The notes: generated by a model from the letters alone, not told the origin. A stretch of 64,000 bases of DNA from Planktosalinus sp963975935 (GCA_963975935.1 CAXBIQ010000001.1:248001-312000); one strand, 5' to 3'. Positions 1-8,669 are shown, counted from the first letter of the stretch. Translations and numbers: made by a program.

Positions 1-202
1 AACCTACCCTGAAGATGAGAATGGAAACCTCTATTCCCCGGGTTGGTACACACTCAATCTGGCGACTCAGTATCAATTGACTGATGCCTTGCAACTTTCG
101 GCTTCGCTTGAAAATATTACAGACCAACGGTACCGTACGTATTCTTCAGGAATTGCTGCTCCCGGAAGGAATTTTATTGCAGCGGTGAAGTACACGTTTT
201 AA
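1..202 (+). CDS. TonB-dependent receptor, C-terminal end (partial)
   Basis: The reading frame is open from base 2 to a TAA at 200-202 and gives 66 residues. It ends in the typical tail of a TonB-dependent outer-membrane receptor: a ...LSASLENITDQRYRTYSSG segment, the usual penultimate strands of the 22-stranded barrel with the N-[IL]-x-[DN]-x-x-Y pattern, then ...GRNFIAAVKYTF with a terminal phenylalanine, the normal signal for insertion by the BAM complex. The substrate cannot be told from this fragment. The gene ends 57 bp before ileS and no clear terminator separates the two. Confidence 0.85.
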   Translation, partial: TYPEDENGNLYSPGWYTLNLATQYQLTDALQLSASLENITDQRYRTYSSGIAAPGRNFIAAVKYTF

Positions 203-259
203 ACAAGGATATTTCCCCTAAATTGCTTATTTTCGCAACCTTAAATAAAAGCGCAACGC

Positions 260-3200
260 ATGAGCAAGAAATTTCCTGAATATAAAGGCTTGGATTTGGC
301 AAAAGTGGCCGATGAAGTATTGGATTTTTGGAAACAGGAAAACATTTTTCAAAAAAGCATTTCCACCCGTGATGGTAACGAACCGTATATCTTTTTTGAA
401 GGACCGCCTTCAGCAAACGGGTTGCCGGGTATTCACCACGTGATGGCTCGCGCCATCAAGGATATTTTTTGCCGTTACAAAACCCAAAAAGGCTTTCAGG
501 TGCAGCGTAAAGCCGGTTGGGATACCCACGGTTTGCCCATTGAATTGGGCGTTGAAAAAGAATTGGGCATTACCAAAGAAGACATCGGCAAAAAAATAAG
601 TGTAGAAGATTACAACGCCGCTTGTAAAAAAGCCGTGATGCGCTACACAGATGTCTGGAACGACCTTACCGAAAAAATGGGATACTGGGTTGATATGAGT
701 GACCCTTACGTCACATACAAATCCAAATATATGGAGTCTGTGTGGTGGCTGCTCAAACAGATTTATAACAAAAATTTACTCTATAAAGGCTACACCATCC
801 AACCTTATTCTCCAAAAGCAGGAACAGGTCTAAGTTCGCATGAACTCAATCAACCGGGAACCTATCAGGATGTAACCGATACCACCGTGGTCGCTCAGTT
901 TAAAGCCCAAAAAGAAACATTACCTTCTTTCTTAAAAGAGTATGGAAATGTTGATTTCTTGGCGTGGACCACAACTCCCTGGACCTTGCCTTCAAATACA
1001 GCACTTACGGTAGGTTCAAAAATTGATTATGTATTAGTTAAAACGTTCAATCAGTACACATTTGAGCCCATTAATGTTGTACTGGCAAAAGCTTTAATTA
1101 ACAAGCAATTTGATAAAAAGTTTAAACTCGCTGAAACCGAAAGTGAACTTCAGAATTATAAAGAAGGTGATAAAAAAATACCCTTCTTTATTGCGGCAAA
1201 TTTTAAAGGCAAAGACCTGGAAGGCATCCGTTATGAGCAATTGCTGCCTTATGCGTTGCCACATAACAACCCTGAAAATGCTTTTCGGGTGATTTTGGGT
1301 GATTTTGTGACTACTGAAGATGGTACCGGAATCGTTCACACCGCGCCCACTTTTGGTGCAGATGATGCACTGGTAGCCAAACAAGCCGTACCTGAAGTTC
1401 CTCCCTTATTGGTTAAAGATGAAAATGGAAACTTGGTCCCATTGGTGGACTTACAAGGAAAATTCCGTGCTGAGATGGGCGAATTTGCCGGAAAATATGT
1501 CAAGAATGAATATTATGACGATGGCGAAGCACCGGAAAAATCTGTGGATGTGGAGCTTGCCATCAAACTCAAAGAAGAAAACAAAGCTTTTAAAGTAGAA
1601 AAATATGTACACAGTTATCCCAACTGCTGGCGTACAGACAAACCCATTTTATACTATCCGCTGGACTCCTGGTTTATTAAAGTCACTGACTTTAAAGACC
1701 GTATGCATGAGTTGAACCTGGGCATCAACTGGAAGCCAAAAGCAACCGGTGAAGGGCGTTTTGGTAACTGGCTGGCCAATGCAAACGATTGGAACCTTTC
1801 GCGTTCGCGCTATTGGGGAATCCCGCTTCCCATCTGGCGTTCAGACGATGGCAAGGAAGAAAAAATTATCGGTTCTGTGGAAGAATTAAAAGCCGAAATG
1901 CAAAAAGCGGTCACTGCCGGCTTGATGCAAGAAGATATGTTTGCCAATTTTAAAGTGGGGGATTTATCTGAAGAGAATTATGAAACGGTTGACCTTCACA
2001 AGAATATTGTTGACGAGATTGTTTTGGTTTCCGAAAGCGGAAAACCGATGAAGCGCGAAAGCGACCTGATTGACGTATGGTTTGACAGTGGAAGCATGCC
2101 TTATGCACAATGGCATTACCCTTTTGAAAACAAAGAAAAAGTAGAAAACACCTGGCGAAAAGCAGACTTTATTGCCGAAGGCGTTGACCAGACACGCGGT
2201 TGGTTTTACACTCTGCACGCCATAGCCACAATGATTTTTGACGATGTTGCCTATAAAAACGTAGTTTCAAACGGACTCGTTTTAGATAAAAACGGTCAAA
2301 AAATGTCCAAACGATTGGGCAATGCCGTTGATCCTTTTGAAACCATAGGGACTTTTGGTCCAGATGCCACACGCTGGTACATGATTAGCAATGCCAATCC
2401 CTGGGACAACCTCAAATTTGACATTGAAGGCATTGCTGAGGTGCGCCGCAAGTTTTTCGGAACACTATACAATACCTATAGCTTTTTCAGTCTGTATGCC
2501 AATCTCGATAATTTTGATTATTCAGAGGCTGATATTCCATTAAAGGAAAGGCCTGAAATCGATCGATGGATACTTTCAGAAATTCACACATTGATTGAAA
2601 AAGTGGACGGGTATTACAACGATTATGAGCCCACCAAAGCCACAAGAGCTATATCAGATTTTGTTCAGGAAAACCTGAGCAACTGGTTTGTTCGTTTAAG
2701 CAGACGCCGCTACTGGAAAGGTGAATATGGAACTGATAAGATTTCGGCATACCAGACACTTTACACTTGTTTGGTGAATGTTGCCCAATTGAGTGCGCCT
2801 GTTGCGCCTTTCTTTATGGACAGGCTGTACAAAGACCTCACCTCATCAGTTCAGGCAAAGGGGTTTGATTCTGTACATCTTGCTGATTTTCCCACTTTTG
2901 AAGCTTCCTTTATTGACAAAGGCTTGGAAAGCAAAATGCAAAAAGCACAGACGATTTCTTCATTGGTTTTATCCTTACGCCAAAAGGAAAAAATCAAAGT
3001 GCGACAGCCCTTGCAAAAAATTATGATTCCCGTTTTGAATGATATTCAACGGCAAGAAATTTTGGCTGTAGCCGAATTGATCAAATCTGAGGTAAACGTG
3101 AAGGAAATTGATTTGATTGATGAAGCTTCAGGAATATTGGTGAAGCAGATAAAGCCCAACTTCAAAGTACTTGGCCCGCGTTTTGGCAAGGACATGAAAG

Positions 3201-3661
3201 CGGTTGCCAATCAGATCAATCAATTTGACCAGAACCAAATTAAAGAAATAGAGCAAGAAGGAAAAATTTCCATAGAAATTAACGGAAAAAGTATTACTTT
3301 GCAGCCCGATGAAGTAGAAATAAGTTCTCAAGATATTGAAGGATGGTTAGTTGCAAACAGTGGTAGTTTGACTGTGGCACTTGATATAACAATAACCGAA
3401 GATCTGCGTTTTGAGGGTATTGCAAGGGAACTTGTAAACCGCATTCAGAATTTGAGAAAAGACTCCGGTTTTGAGGTTACAGATAAGATTGAAATAACAA
3501 TTCAAACCAACGATATAATAGAAACAGCGATAGAAAATAACGCTGCTTATATTAAAACAGAAACTTTAGCAAAATCCCTTATTTTTAAACAAAGTGTTGA
3601 AAATGGATTGGATATAAAGTTTGACGATATAGAAACCAAATTGGAAATAAAAAAATTATAG
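260..3661 (+). CDS. ileS: Isoleucyl-tRNA synthetase with altered HIGH motif (GIHH)
   Basis: Class I aminoacyl-tRNA synthetase that charges tRNA-Ile in the cytoplasm. At 1133 residues it has the length usual for Bacteroidota. The class I signature at residues 57-60 reads GIHH where the family normally has HxGH, and the second signature is KMSKR at 681-685. The CP1 editing domain is intact, with TTTPWTLP at 237-244 and HTAPTFGADD at 360-369. The C-terminal half carries the anticodon-binding helical domain (with ...RRRYWKGEYG) and a long extension. The ATG start gives the expected N-terminus (EYKGLDL...FW). The following DksA-like gene starts 3 bp after the stop, so they are co-transcribed. The length and overall form suggest the eukaryote-like IleRS2 branch; that placement is an inference. 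Confidence 0.97.
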   Translation: MSKKFPEYKGLDLAKVADEVLDFWKQENIFQKSISTRDGNEPYIFFEGPPSANGLPGIHHVMARAIKDIFCRYKTQKGFQVQRKAGWDTHGLPIELGVEKELGITKEDIGKKISVEDYNAACKKAVMRYTDVWNDLTEKMGYWVDMSDPYVTYKSKYMESVWWLLKQIYNKNLLYKGYTIQPYSPKAGTGLSSHELNQPGTYQDVTDTTVVAQFKAQKETLPSFLKEYGNVDFLAWTTTPWTLPSNTALTVGSKIDYVLVKTFNQYTFEPINVVLAKALINKQFDKKFKLAETESELQNYKEGDKKIPFFIAANFKGKDLEGIRYEQLLPYALPHNNPENAFRVILGDFVTTEDGTGIVHTAPTFGADDALVAKQAVPEVPPLLVKDENGNLVPLVDLQGKFRAEMGEFAGKYVKNEYYDDGEAPEKSVDVELAIKLKEENKAFKVEKYVHSYPNCWRTDKPILYYPLDSWFIKVTDFKDRMHELNLGINWKPKATGEGRFGNWLANANDWNLSRSRYWGIPLPIWRSDDGKEEKIIGSVEELKAEMQKAVTAGLMQEDMFANFKVGDLSEENYETVDLHKNIVDEIVLVSESGKPMKRESDLIDVWFDSGSMPYAQWHYPFENKEKVENTWRKADFIAEGVDQTRGWFYTLHAIATMIFDDVAYKNVVSNGLVLDKNGQKMSKRLGNAVDPFETIGTFGPDATRWYMISNANPWDNLKFDIEGIAEVRRKFFGTLYNTYSFFSLYANLDNFDYSEADIPLKERPEIDRWILSEIHTLIEKVDGYYNDYEPTKATRAISDFVQENLSNWFVRLSRRRYWKGEYGTDKISAYQTLYTCLVNVAQLSAPVAPFFMDRLYKDLTSSVQAKGFDSVHLADFPTFEASFIDKGLESKMQKAQTISSLVLSLRQKEKIKVRQPLQKIMIPVLNDIQRQEILAVAELIKSEVNVKEIDLIDEASGILVKQIKPNFKVLGPRFGKDMKAVANQINQFDQNQIKEIEQEGKISIEINGKSITLQPDEVEISSQDIEGWLVANSGSLTVALDITITEDLRFEGIARELVNRIQNLRKDSGFEVTDKIEITIQTNDIIETAIENNAAYIKTETLAKSLIFKQSVENGLDIKFDDIETKLEIKKL

Positions 3662-3664
3662 ATC

Positions 3665-4048
3665 ATGAGTGAAGAAACAAAAACCCGATATAGCGACGCT
3701 GAACTGGAAGAGTTCAGGGCTATAATTTTAGAAAAAATCAACAAGGCTCAAGAGCAACTGGAATTGATAAAAAGCGCCTACATGAATGACGGTGACAATG
3801 GTACAGATGATACTTCTCCCACGTTCAAAGCTTTTGAAGAGGGCAGCAGTGTGATGTCAAAAGAATCTAATTCGCAACTTGCCATTCGTCAGGAAAAATT
3901 TATCAGGGATTTAAAGAATGCCCTGATTCGCATAGAAAATAAAACCTATGGAATTTGCAGGGTGACTCAAAAATTAATCAGTAAAGAGCGATTAAAGTTA
4001 GTGCCCCATGCAACCTTGAGTATTGAGGCAAAAAACATGCAGATGTAA
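3665..4048 (+). CDS. TraR/DksA-family protein with reduced zinc finger
   Basis: 127-residue DksA-type protein. A helical N-terminal part forms a coiled coil (about residues 10-90) with an acidic tip at DGDNGTDD (42-49), the position where DksA inserts acidic residues into the RNA polymerase secondary channel. The C-terminal zinc-finger region (95-123) keeps the family shape, YGICRVTQKLISKERL then PHATLSIEAK, but only Cys98 remains of the four expected cysteines; the others are Thr101, His115 and Ser119 or nearby. Zinc binding is therefore doubtful, which as far as I recall is normal for flavobacterial members. It lies 3 bp downstream of ileS and is followed by a hairpin terminator. A role in ppGpp-linked control of transcription is inferred from the family. 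Confidence 0.88.
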   Translation: MSEETKTRYSDAELEEFRAIILEKINKAQEQLELIKSAYMNDGDNGTDDTSPTFKAFEEGSSVMSKESNSQLAIRQEKFIRDLKNALIRIENKTYGICRVTQKLISKERLKLVPHATLSIEAKNMQM

Positions 4049-4054
4049 ATTTAT

Positions 4055-4080
4055 AAACGCCCTTTTAAAAGGCCGTTTTT
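4055..4080 (+). terminator. Terminator after ileS and the DksA-like gene
   Basis: AAACGCCC-TTTTAAAA-GGCCGTTT can fold into a hairpin with a single C-C mismatch, followed by a run of T. It begins 6 bp after the stop codon of the DksA-like gene. Confidence 0.7.
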
Positions 4081-4111
4081 CTCTTCTTTTTTATCTAATG
4101 ATATATACCCA

Positions 4112-4762
4112 ATGACTTTAAAAAAAGCCATTTTCATTATTGTAGTTATCCTTCTGATTGACCAAATCTCAAAGATTTATATCAAGACTAATTTTATGCT
4201 TCAGGAAGAAATTCCTGTTTTTGAATGGTTCAGGATTATCTTCATTGAGAACGAAGGAATGGCCTGGGGAGCAAAAATTCCCGGTGAATATGGCAAGCTT
4301 GCTTTAACGCTTTTCCGTCTTGTAGCTATTGTTGGGATTGGCTACTGGTTGTGGGATTCAGTCAAAAAGCAAACCTCACGCATTTTGACTGTTGCCATTG
4401 CTTTTATTTTTGCGGGAGCTATGGGAAATATTATTGATTCTGTTTTCTACGGAGTCATTTTTGACGACAGTTTTAGAAATGTAGCAACCATGTTTCCTGA
4501 AGGAGGAGGTTATGGAACACTTTTCCACGGGAAGGTGGTAGATATGTTGCACTTTCCCATTTACAAGGGCTATTTACCGGAATGGCTACCCTTTTGGGGA
4601 GGCGATTATTTTACCTTTTTTGATCCCGTTTTCAATGTTGCCGATGTTGCAATCAGTACCGGTGTAGGTCTTTTGATTGTTTTTAATAAAAGGGCTTTTC
4701 CTAAAGAATCACAAGAAACCGAAAAAAAGGAATCAACCTCAGGAGAAGAAGCCACCAACTAA
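4112..4762 (+). CDS. lspA: Lipoprotein signal peptidase (signal peptidase II)
   Basis: Inner-membrane aspartyl protease that removes the signal peptide from prolipoproteins after lipidation of the lipobox cysteine. It has 216 residues and four predicted membrane helices (about 5-22, 66-82, 90-112 and 172-192). Conserved blocks are ENEGMAWG (46-53), GNIID (105-109), VVDML with catalytic Asp144, and FNVAD with catalytic Asp178, so both catalytic aspartates are present. The long periplasmic insert between GNIID and FNVAD (about 110-170) is usual for Bacteroidota. The C-terminus is a short charged tail. A terminator upstream separates it from the ileS unit. Many lipoproteins in this window depend on this enzyme. 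Confidence 0.96.
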   Translation: MTLKKAIFIIVVILLIDQISKIYIKTNFMLQEEIPVFEWFRIIFIENEGMAWGAKIPGEYGKLALTLFRLVAIVGIGYWLWDSVKKQTSRILTVAIAFIFAGAMGNIIDSVFYGVIFDDSFRNVATMFPEGGGYGTLFHGKVVDMLHFPIYKGYLPEWLPFWGGDYFTFFDPVFNVADVAISTGVGLLIVFNKRAFPKESQETEKKESTSGEEATN

Positions 4763-4770
4763 TAAACGTT

Positions 4771-5334
4771 TTATTTAAAAGAAAAAACAGTGTTGGGAGT
4801 TACACAAAAATCCAGTGGGATATCGGTGTCCTGTACTGTGATATTTTCTTCGGGTTCAAAAAGTGAAAGTCCTACTTTCAAGACATCTTTGGGACACTGC
4901 GCTAAAAATTTGTCATAAAATCCCTTGCCATAACCCACGCGGTTACCTTTTATATCATAAGCCAGTAAAGGCACAAACACGACTTCAATTTTTTCAATAG
5001 GAAATGGAAAGCCATCAATAGGCTCCGGGATATCCCAGTTGTTTTTTTGTATGACAGTACTGTCTGTCAAGAGAAAATGATCAAGCGTTTGACTTTGAGG
5101 ATTGACTTTGGGTACAACAATGTTTTTGTCTTTCCCCTGAAGGATGTGCAGTAAATACTCGGTATTGATTTCTTTTTTTTGAGTGATGCTTAAAAATAGG
5201 TGGAAATTGGAAAATTGCCAAAGGGATAACGTTAGGCATTTATTAGCAATGGCAAGGCTCCTTTCTTCGATTTCGCCTTCTGAAAGGGCTGCTCGTTTTT
5301 CAAAATATGTTTTCCGTAAAAGCGCTTTTTCCAT
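4771..5334 (-). CDS. 5-formyltetrahydrofolate cyclo-ligase
   Basis: Converts 5-formyl-THF to 5,10-methenyl-THF with ATP (MTHFS/YgfA family), returning a storage folate to the active pool. The diagnostic motif NRVGYGKGFYDKF lies in the C-terminal third, and the N-terminal KxxxR...R pattern (ALLRKTYFEKRAAL) matches the family. I chose the ATG at 5334 (MEKALLRK, 187 residues); a TTG two codons upstream is in frame but would leave only 3 bp after the preceding gene's stop. It is the last gene of a tightly packed four-gene operon. It converges on lspA with only 8 bp between the two stop codons. Confidence 0.93.
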   Translation of the reverse strand: MEKALLRKTYFEKRAALSEGEIEERSLAIANKCLTLSLWQFSNFHLFLSITQKKEINTEYLLHILQGKDKNIVVPKVNPQSQTLDHFLLTDSTVIQKNNWDIPEPIDGFPFPIEKIEVVFVPLLAYDIKGNRVGYGKGFYDKFLAQCPKDVLKVGLSLFEPEENITVQDTDIPLDFCVTPNTVFSFK

Positions 5335-5343
5335 CACCAAAAC

Positions 5344-6291
5344 TTAAGAAACCAATGTTGAAATATGAAAAATGGCATCGCCTTGATGCACAATGGGAGA
5401 TTGGTTTACATTTATGATATAACCATCATTTGGCGCTTTTACCCGCACTTTCATTTCGCCATAAGGGTCTGTGATTGAAGCTAAAACTTCGCCTTTTGTG
5501 ACGAATTTATTGCACTCCACTTTAGTGTGCAACAATCCACTTTTATGTGCCCTGATCCAGGTGCTTTTTTCTATAACAACCGGTTCAGATTCAGGTTTGG
5601 AAACCTTAAACTTTGGGTTAAGCATCTCCAGATGATCTAAAAATCGCATAACTCCGTTTACTCCATATTCAATAATATCCCTGTCACTGCTCAAAGATTT
5701 CCCACCTTCAAAAAGCAGTGAAGGGGTTCCCATTTTTAAGCACGTTTGGCGGTATGATTTTTCAAGGATTTTTGACATTACAATAAAAGGGGCATTGAAA
5801 ATTTTAGCATATTTCAAGGCAACATAATCATTGGGCGTTACCCTGATCTGAGCAGCATTAAAACGGCTGGCCCCACCTGTGTGAAAATCGAGACAATAGT
5901 CTGCGTGAGGCAGTATTTCGGTAGTAAAATGGTGTGCAACCCTACTTGCGAGGGATCCTTTTTTTGTACCCGGGAAGACCCTGTTCAAATCGTGACCATC
6001 AGGAAATTGCCTGCTCATGGATAAAAACCCAAAAACATTAAGTATAGGAACACAGATAATGGTACCTGTCTGAGGTTTGTTGATTTTTTTTGCGATGAGC
6101 TGGCGTACAATCTCAACACCGTTAATTTCATCACCGTGAATAGCCGCTGTTATCAATACTGTGGGGCCGGGCTTTGCGGCACGCTCAATAATGATCGGGA
6201 TTTCAACGTTTGTGGCAGTATATAGCTTTGCAATGTTAAACTGTATTGTTTTGCTTTCGCCTAAAGCTATTTTTTCACCTAAAATTTTCAA
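5344..6291 (-). CDS. Succinylglutamate desuccinylase/aspartoacylase (AstE/AspA) family deacylase
   Basis: 315-residue zinc-dependent carboxypeptidase-fold deacylase. Zinc ligands are visible as HGDE (His52, Glu55) and LDFHTGG (His137); DLNRVFPG (101-108) is the substrate-arginine region and SLLFEGG supplies the catalytic Glu. Family members remove acyl groups from N-acylated amino acids; the exact substrate cannot be read from the sequence. The C-terminal 100 residues form a beta-rich domain (VRVKAPNDGYIINVNQSP) like a small lipoyl or barrel-sandwich fold, common in this subfamily. The ATG lies 12 bp after the RimK-like gene and the stop 9 bp before the cyclo-ligase, so it sits inside an operon. 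Its pairing with a RimK-type ligase suggests it acts on the ligase product or on its substrate pool; that is an inference. Confidence 0.88.
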   Translation of the reverse strand: MKILGEKIALGESKTIQFNIAKLYTATNVEIPIIIERAAKPGPTVLITAAIHGDEINGVEIVRQLIAKKINKPQTGTIICVPILNVFGFLSMSRQFPDGHDLNRVFPGTKKGSLASRVAHHFTTEILPHADYCLDFHTGGASRFNAAQIRVTPNDYVALKYAKIFNAPFIVMSKILEKSYRQTCLKMGTPSLLFEGGKSLSSDRDIIEYGVNGVMRFLDHLEMLNPKFKVSKPESEPVVIEKSTWIRAHKSGLLHTKVECNKFVTKGEVLASITDPYGEMKVRVKAPNDGYIINVNQSPIVHQGDAIFHISTLVS

Positions 6292-6303
6292 TATTTTTCT
6301 TTT

Positions 6304-7176
6304 TTATATGCTTCTTTCGATATACCTGATAATGCTTTTTGCAATGTCTTTTCCGGTGGCGGCTTCAATTCCTTCGAGGCCGGGTGATGAATTGACTTCA
6401 AGAATAAGAGGTCCACGGGCAGATTGCAGCATGTCTACACCTGCAACTGCAAGCCCCATAACGCGAGCGGCCTTTATGGCTGCATTTTCTTCTTCATCTG
6501 TTAGTTCAATCACAGAAGCACTGCCTCCCCTATGCAAATTTGACCGAAACTCTCCTTCTTTTCCCTGGCGTTTCATAGCGCCTACTACTTGGCCGTCTAC
6601 AATAAAAGCCCTGATGTCTGCACCTCCGGCTTCTTTGATAAACTCCTGGACAATTACACGTGCCTGCAGGCCGTTAAAGGCTTCCAGTACAGATTCTGCT
6701 GCGTTGTTAGTTTCTGCCAAAACAACGCCCAGGCCCTGTGTTCCTTCGAGTAATTTTATTATTAAAGGAGCTCCACCAACGTGTTCGATAACATCGTTTG
6801 TGTTTCTGGAATAGTTTGTAAATACTGTCTTAGGCAGCCCTAAGCCGGCTCTGGAAAGTACCTGCAAACTCCTTAACTTATCCCTTGAGCGCACCAGTGC
6901 CTGTGATTCGGTTGTTGTAAACACCCGCATCATTTCAAATTGCCTGACAACAGCTGTACCATAAAAGGTTACTGAGGCTCCAATCCTTGGAATAACGGCG
7001 TCTGTGTCTTTTACAAGATGGCCCCGGTAATAGATACAAGGGTTCTTTTTCTCAATAACAATGTCACATTTTGCATGGTCAATGATCTCAACATTGTGAT
7101 TTCTCTGTTTGGCGGCTTCGACCAGTCTCTTTGTGGAATAGAGGTTGGGATTTCCGGAAAGGATTTTAATGTTCAT
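6304..7176 (-). CDS. rimK: RimK-type ATP-grasp amino-acid ligase
   Basis: 290-residue ATP-grasp enzyme of the RimK/LysX family. The N-terminal pre-ATP-grasp domain (1-95) contains DAVIPRIGASVTFYGTAV. The ATP-grasp part follows, with PLIIKLLEGTQGLGVVLAE (ATP-binding lysine and glycine loop), IVQEFI, DIRAFIVDGQVVGAM and the metal-binding ILEVNSSPGLEG. In E. coli RimK adds glutamates to the C-terminus of ribosomal protein S6; other members make different peptide bonds, so the target here is not certain. The start overlaps the end of the upstream protease gene by 11 bp, which implies translational coupling. Confidence 0.92.
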   Translation of the reverse strand: MNIKILSGNPNLYSTKRLVEAAKQRNHNVEIIDHAKCDIVIEKKNPCIYYRGHLVKDTDAVIPRIGASVTFYGTAVVRQFEMMRVFTTTESQALVRSRDKLRSLQVLSRAGLGLPKTVFTNYSRNTNDVIEHVGGAPLIIKLLEGTQGLGVVLAETNNAAESVLEAFNGLQARVIVQEFIKEAGGADIRAFIVDGQVVGAMKRQGKEGEFRSNLHRGGSASVIELTDEEENAAIKAARVMGLAVAGVDMLQSARGPLILEVNSSPGLEGIEAATGKDIAKSIIRYIERSI

Positions 7177-7594
7177 TTCTTTGTCTTTTGAACGATAAAT
7201 TGGTTAAACTGGTGTCAACGATAAACTTTTTATTTAAAAACGTGCGCCCCAGCAGTACAGGAAATTTCATTTCCTCCCTGTCTGAGAGAGTTAAAGCGAT
7301 ACTGTGCTTTTCGCCAAAAAGGATAATCTCTGTCTTTATTTTATAGCGTGTTTGTATGATGCCATTACTGCTTTTAACTTTTGCGGTTTTATATTCTTTA
7401 AAAATTATTTCTTTCCCGTCATAATCAGGGTGTTCTTCATCCAGAAAATTGCATTTTAAAAAACCGTTCTCTTCCACTACATCCTTGCAGTGAATCGATG
7501 AAGTATAAGCACCGGTGTCAATTTTTACTGCAATTTCATATAAATCCAACAGCGGAAAATCTGCTTTGTCTATTCTGCCAATGGTTTTCTTCAA
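7166..7594 (-). CDS. RimB-like retropepsin-type protease
   Basis: 142-residue protein of the putative ATP-dependent zinc protease family (Pfam PF05618; called RimB when beside rimK). It shows the retropepsin-like active-site motif KIDTGAYTSSIHC with Asp26-Thr27-Gly28-Ala29, and a second conserved block FPVLLGRTFLNKKFIVD near the C-terminus that acts as the flap and closing strand. No signal peptide is seen, so it is cytoplasmic. In pseudomonads RimB acts together with RimK in glutamylation of S6. It is the first gene of the operon protease, ligase, deacylase, cyclo-ligase, and overlaps rimK by 11 bp. The promoter should lie in 7595-7650, but I see no good TAnnTTTG box there. Confidence 0.88.
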   Translation of the reverse strand: MKKTIGRIDKADFPLLDLYEIAVKIDTGAYTSSIHCKDVVEENGFLKCNFLDEEHPDYDGKEIIFKEYKTAKVKSSNGIIQTRYKIKTEIILFGEKHSIALTLSDREEMKFPVLLGRTFLNKKFIVDTSLTNLSFKRQRNEH

Positions 7595-7649
7595 ACGAGG
7601 GGTTTTTAAGTGTGCAATATACTAAAATACTAGCTTTGATGTATTAAGA

Positions 7650-7680
7650 AAAAAAGTGCTTATTTGTTTTAATAAGCACC
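7650..7680 (-). terminator. Terminator of the DUF3078 gene
   Basis: GTGCTTATT (7656-7664) pairs perfectly with AATAAGCAC (7671-7679) around a 6-nt loop. Read on the minus strand it is followed by a run of T. It lies 23 bp past the stop of the DUF3078 gene and insulates the rimB-rimK operon. Confidence 0.85.
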
Positions 7681-7702
7681 TTGTATTTAGGTTTTCTTTA
7701 AT

Positions 7703-8614
7703 TTATATTTTGAAATTGATTCCCAGTCCAAATACTTCCCTGATCTGGAAGCCCTTTGCAGCGTTATCGTCATAAATAGCCTGAAAAACAAGATTTGCAG
7801 AGAGGAAGTCATTGATTTTCATAGCCATATTCATGGTGTAATCTATATCTACATTTTGTGGCTCCTCCAGATAATTTGAGTAGAGGTTCAGGGTGTTTTC
7901 CATAGCAACGTTTTCCATAATTTCAAATTTTGCAAAAGCAGATACTGAGGCTCCAAATTCAAAACGCATCGTTTCATTTGCTTCTACGCCAAAATAAGGA
8001 TTTTGGTTGAATGCCTCAATTGCCAAAGGATCACTGCCAACATCTGTAAATTTACTGTTAACAAAAATAAATCGTGAGGTGGCGGGAGCTATATTGACTT
8101 TTAAATTATCATCTTTTTTCCAAAGGAAACCGGGTCCTATCTGCAAATATCCGGGAGACATAAAGCGAGTTGTCTCTGTTCGGGTAATGGGATCTGTACT
8201 TTCGTCAAACTCATAACCTTTAGCAAACTGCGTGCGAAAGTTTGTGAAAAACGAATAGGACCATAGGCTTTCCTGTATTTGGTATCCAAAAATTGAGTTA
8301 AGCTCAAGGCGATCATTTGTTTTCCTTTCAAATTCATCGCCTTTGATTTTTGTTAAGCCATAATCACCAATAACCTTATTATCCCAGGAAATCTTTCCTT
8401 TTTTATAATTGATATCATAAGTAAGCGAGATGTTACCGGCTATATTTGAAGTGCCGCCACCAGTCCATTCAGCGTTAAAAGCAGATTGATTAAAAAGCAA
8501 GGCAAGACTTCCTGATTTTGACCAGCCTTCTTTAGGCTTTTCACTTTCTTCTTCTTGTCCAAAAGATGTATAACTCAGAGGAAGCAACAGGAGACATAAA
8601 ATTAATTTTCTCAT
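7703..8614 (-). CDS. DUF3078 outer-membrane beta-barrel protein
   Basis: 303 residues with a signal peptide (about 1-19, cut near SFG-QEE). A short acidic linker is followed by ...GWSKSGSLALLFNQSAFNAEW, the opening typical of DUF3078, and then many alternating beta strands, ending ...FGLGINFKI, which fits an outer-membrane barrel. The family is widespread in Bacteroidota and has no proven function. It has its own promoter (8634-8663) and terminator (7650-7680), so it is a single-gene unit although it follows the suf operon on the same strand. Confidence 0.88.
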   Translation of the reverse strand: MRKLILCLLLLPLSYTSFGQEEESEKPKEGWSKSGSLALLFNQSAFNAEWTGGGTSNIAGNISLTYDINYKKGKISWDNKVIGDYGLTKIKGDEFERKTNDRLELNSIFGYQIQESLWSYSFFTNFRTQFAKGYEFDESTDPITRTETTRFMSPGYLQIGPGFLWKKDDNLKVNIAPATSRFIFVNSKFTDVGSDPLAIEAFNQNPYFGVEANETMRFEFGASVSAFAKFEIMENVAMENTLNLYSNYLEEPQNVDIDYTMNMAMKINDFLSANLVFQAIYDDNAAKGFQIREVFGLGINFKI

Positions 8615-8633
8615 CAGTAAAAATTTTTACAGA

Positions 8634-8663
8634 CAAAAATACAGTTTTATGTAAAAAGGGCAA
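8634..8663 (-). promoter_or_regulatory. Bacteroidota-type promoter of the DUF3078 gene
   Basis: Read on the minus strand: TTG (8663-8661), 19-nt spacer, TATTTTTG (8641-8634). This is an exact match to TTG-N19-TAnnTTTG. The ATG at 8614 lies 19 nt beyond the -7 box. Confidence 0.8.
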
Positions 8664-8669
8664 AGACAA

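Noticed and set aside
6161..6814. A 217-codon open frame on the + strand
   Set aside because: It lies entirely opposite the deacylase and RimK genes, which have full family motifs, and its translation has a Ser/Pro/Ala-rich shadow-like composition.
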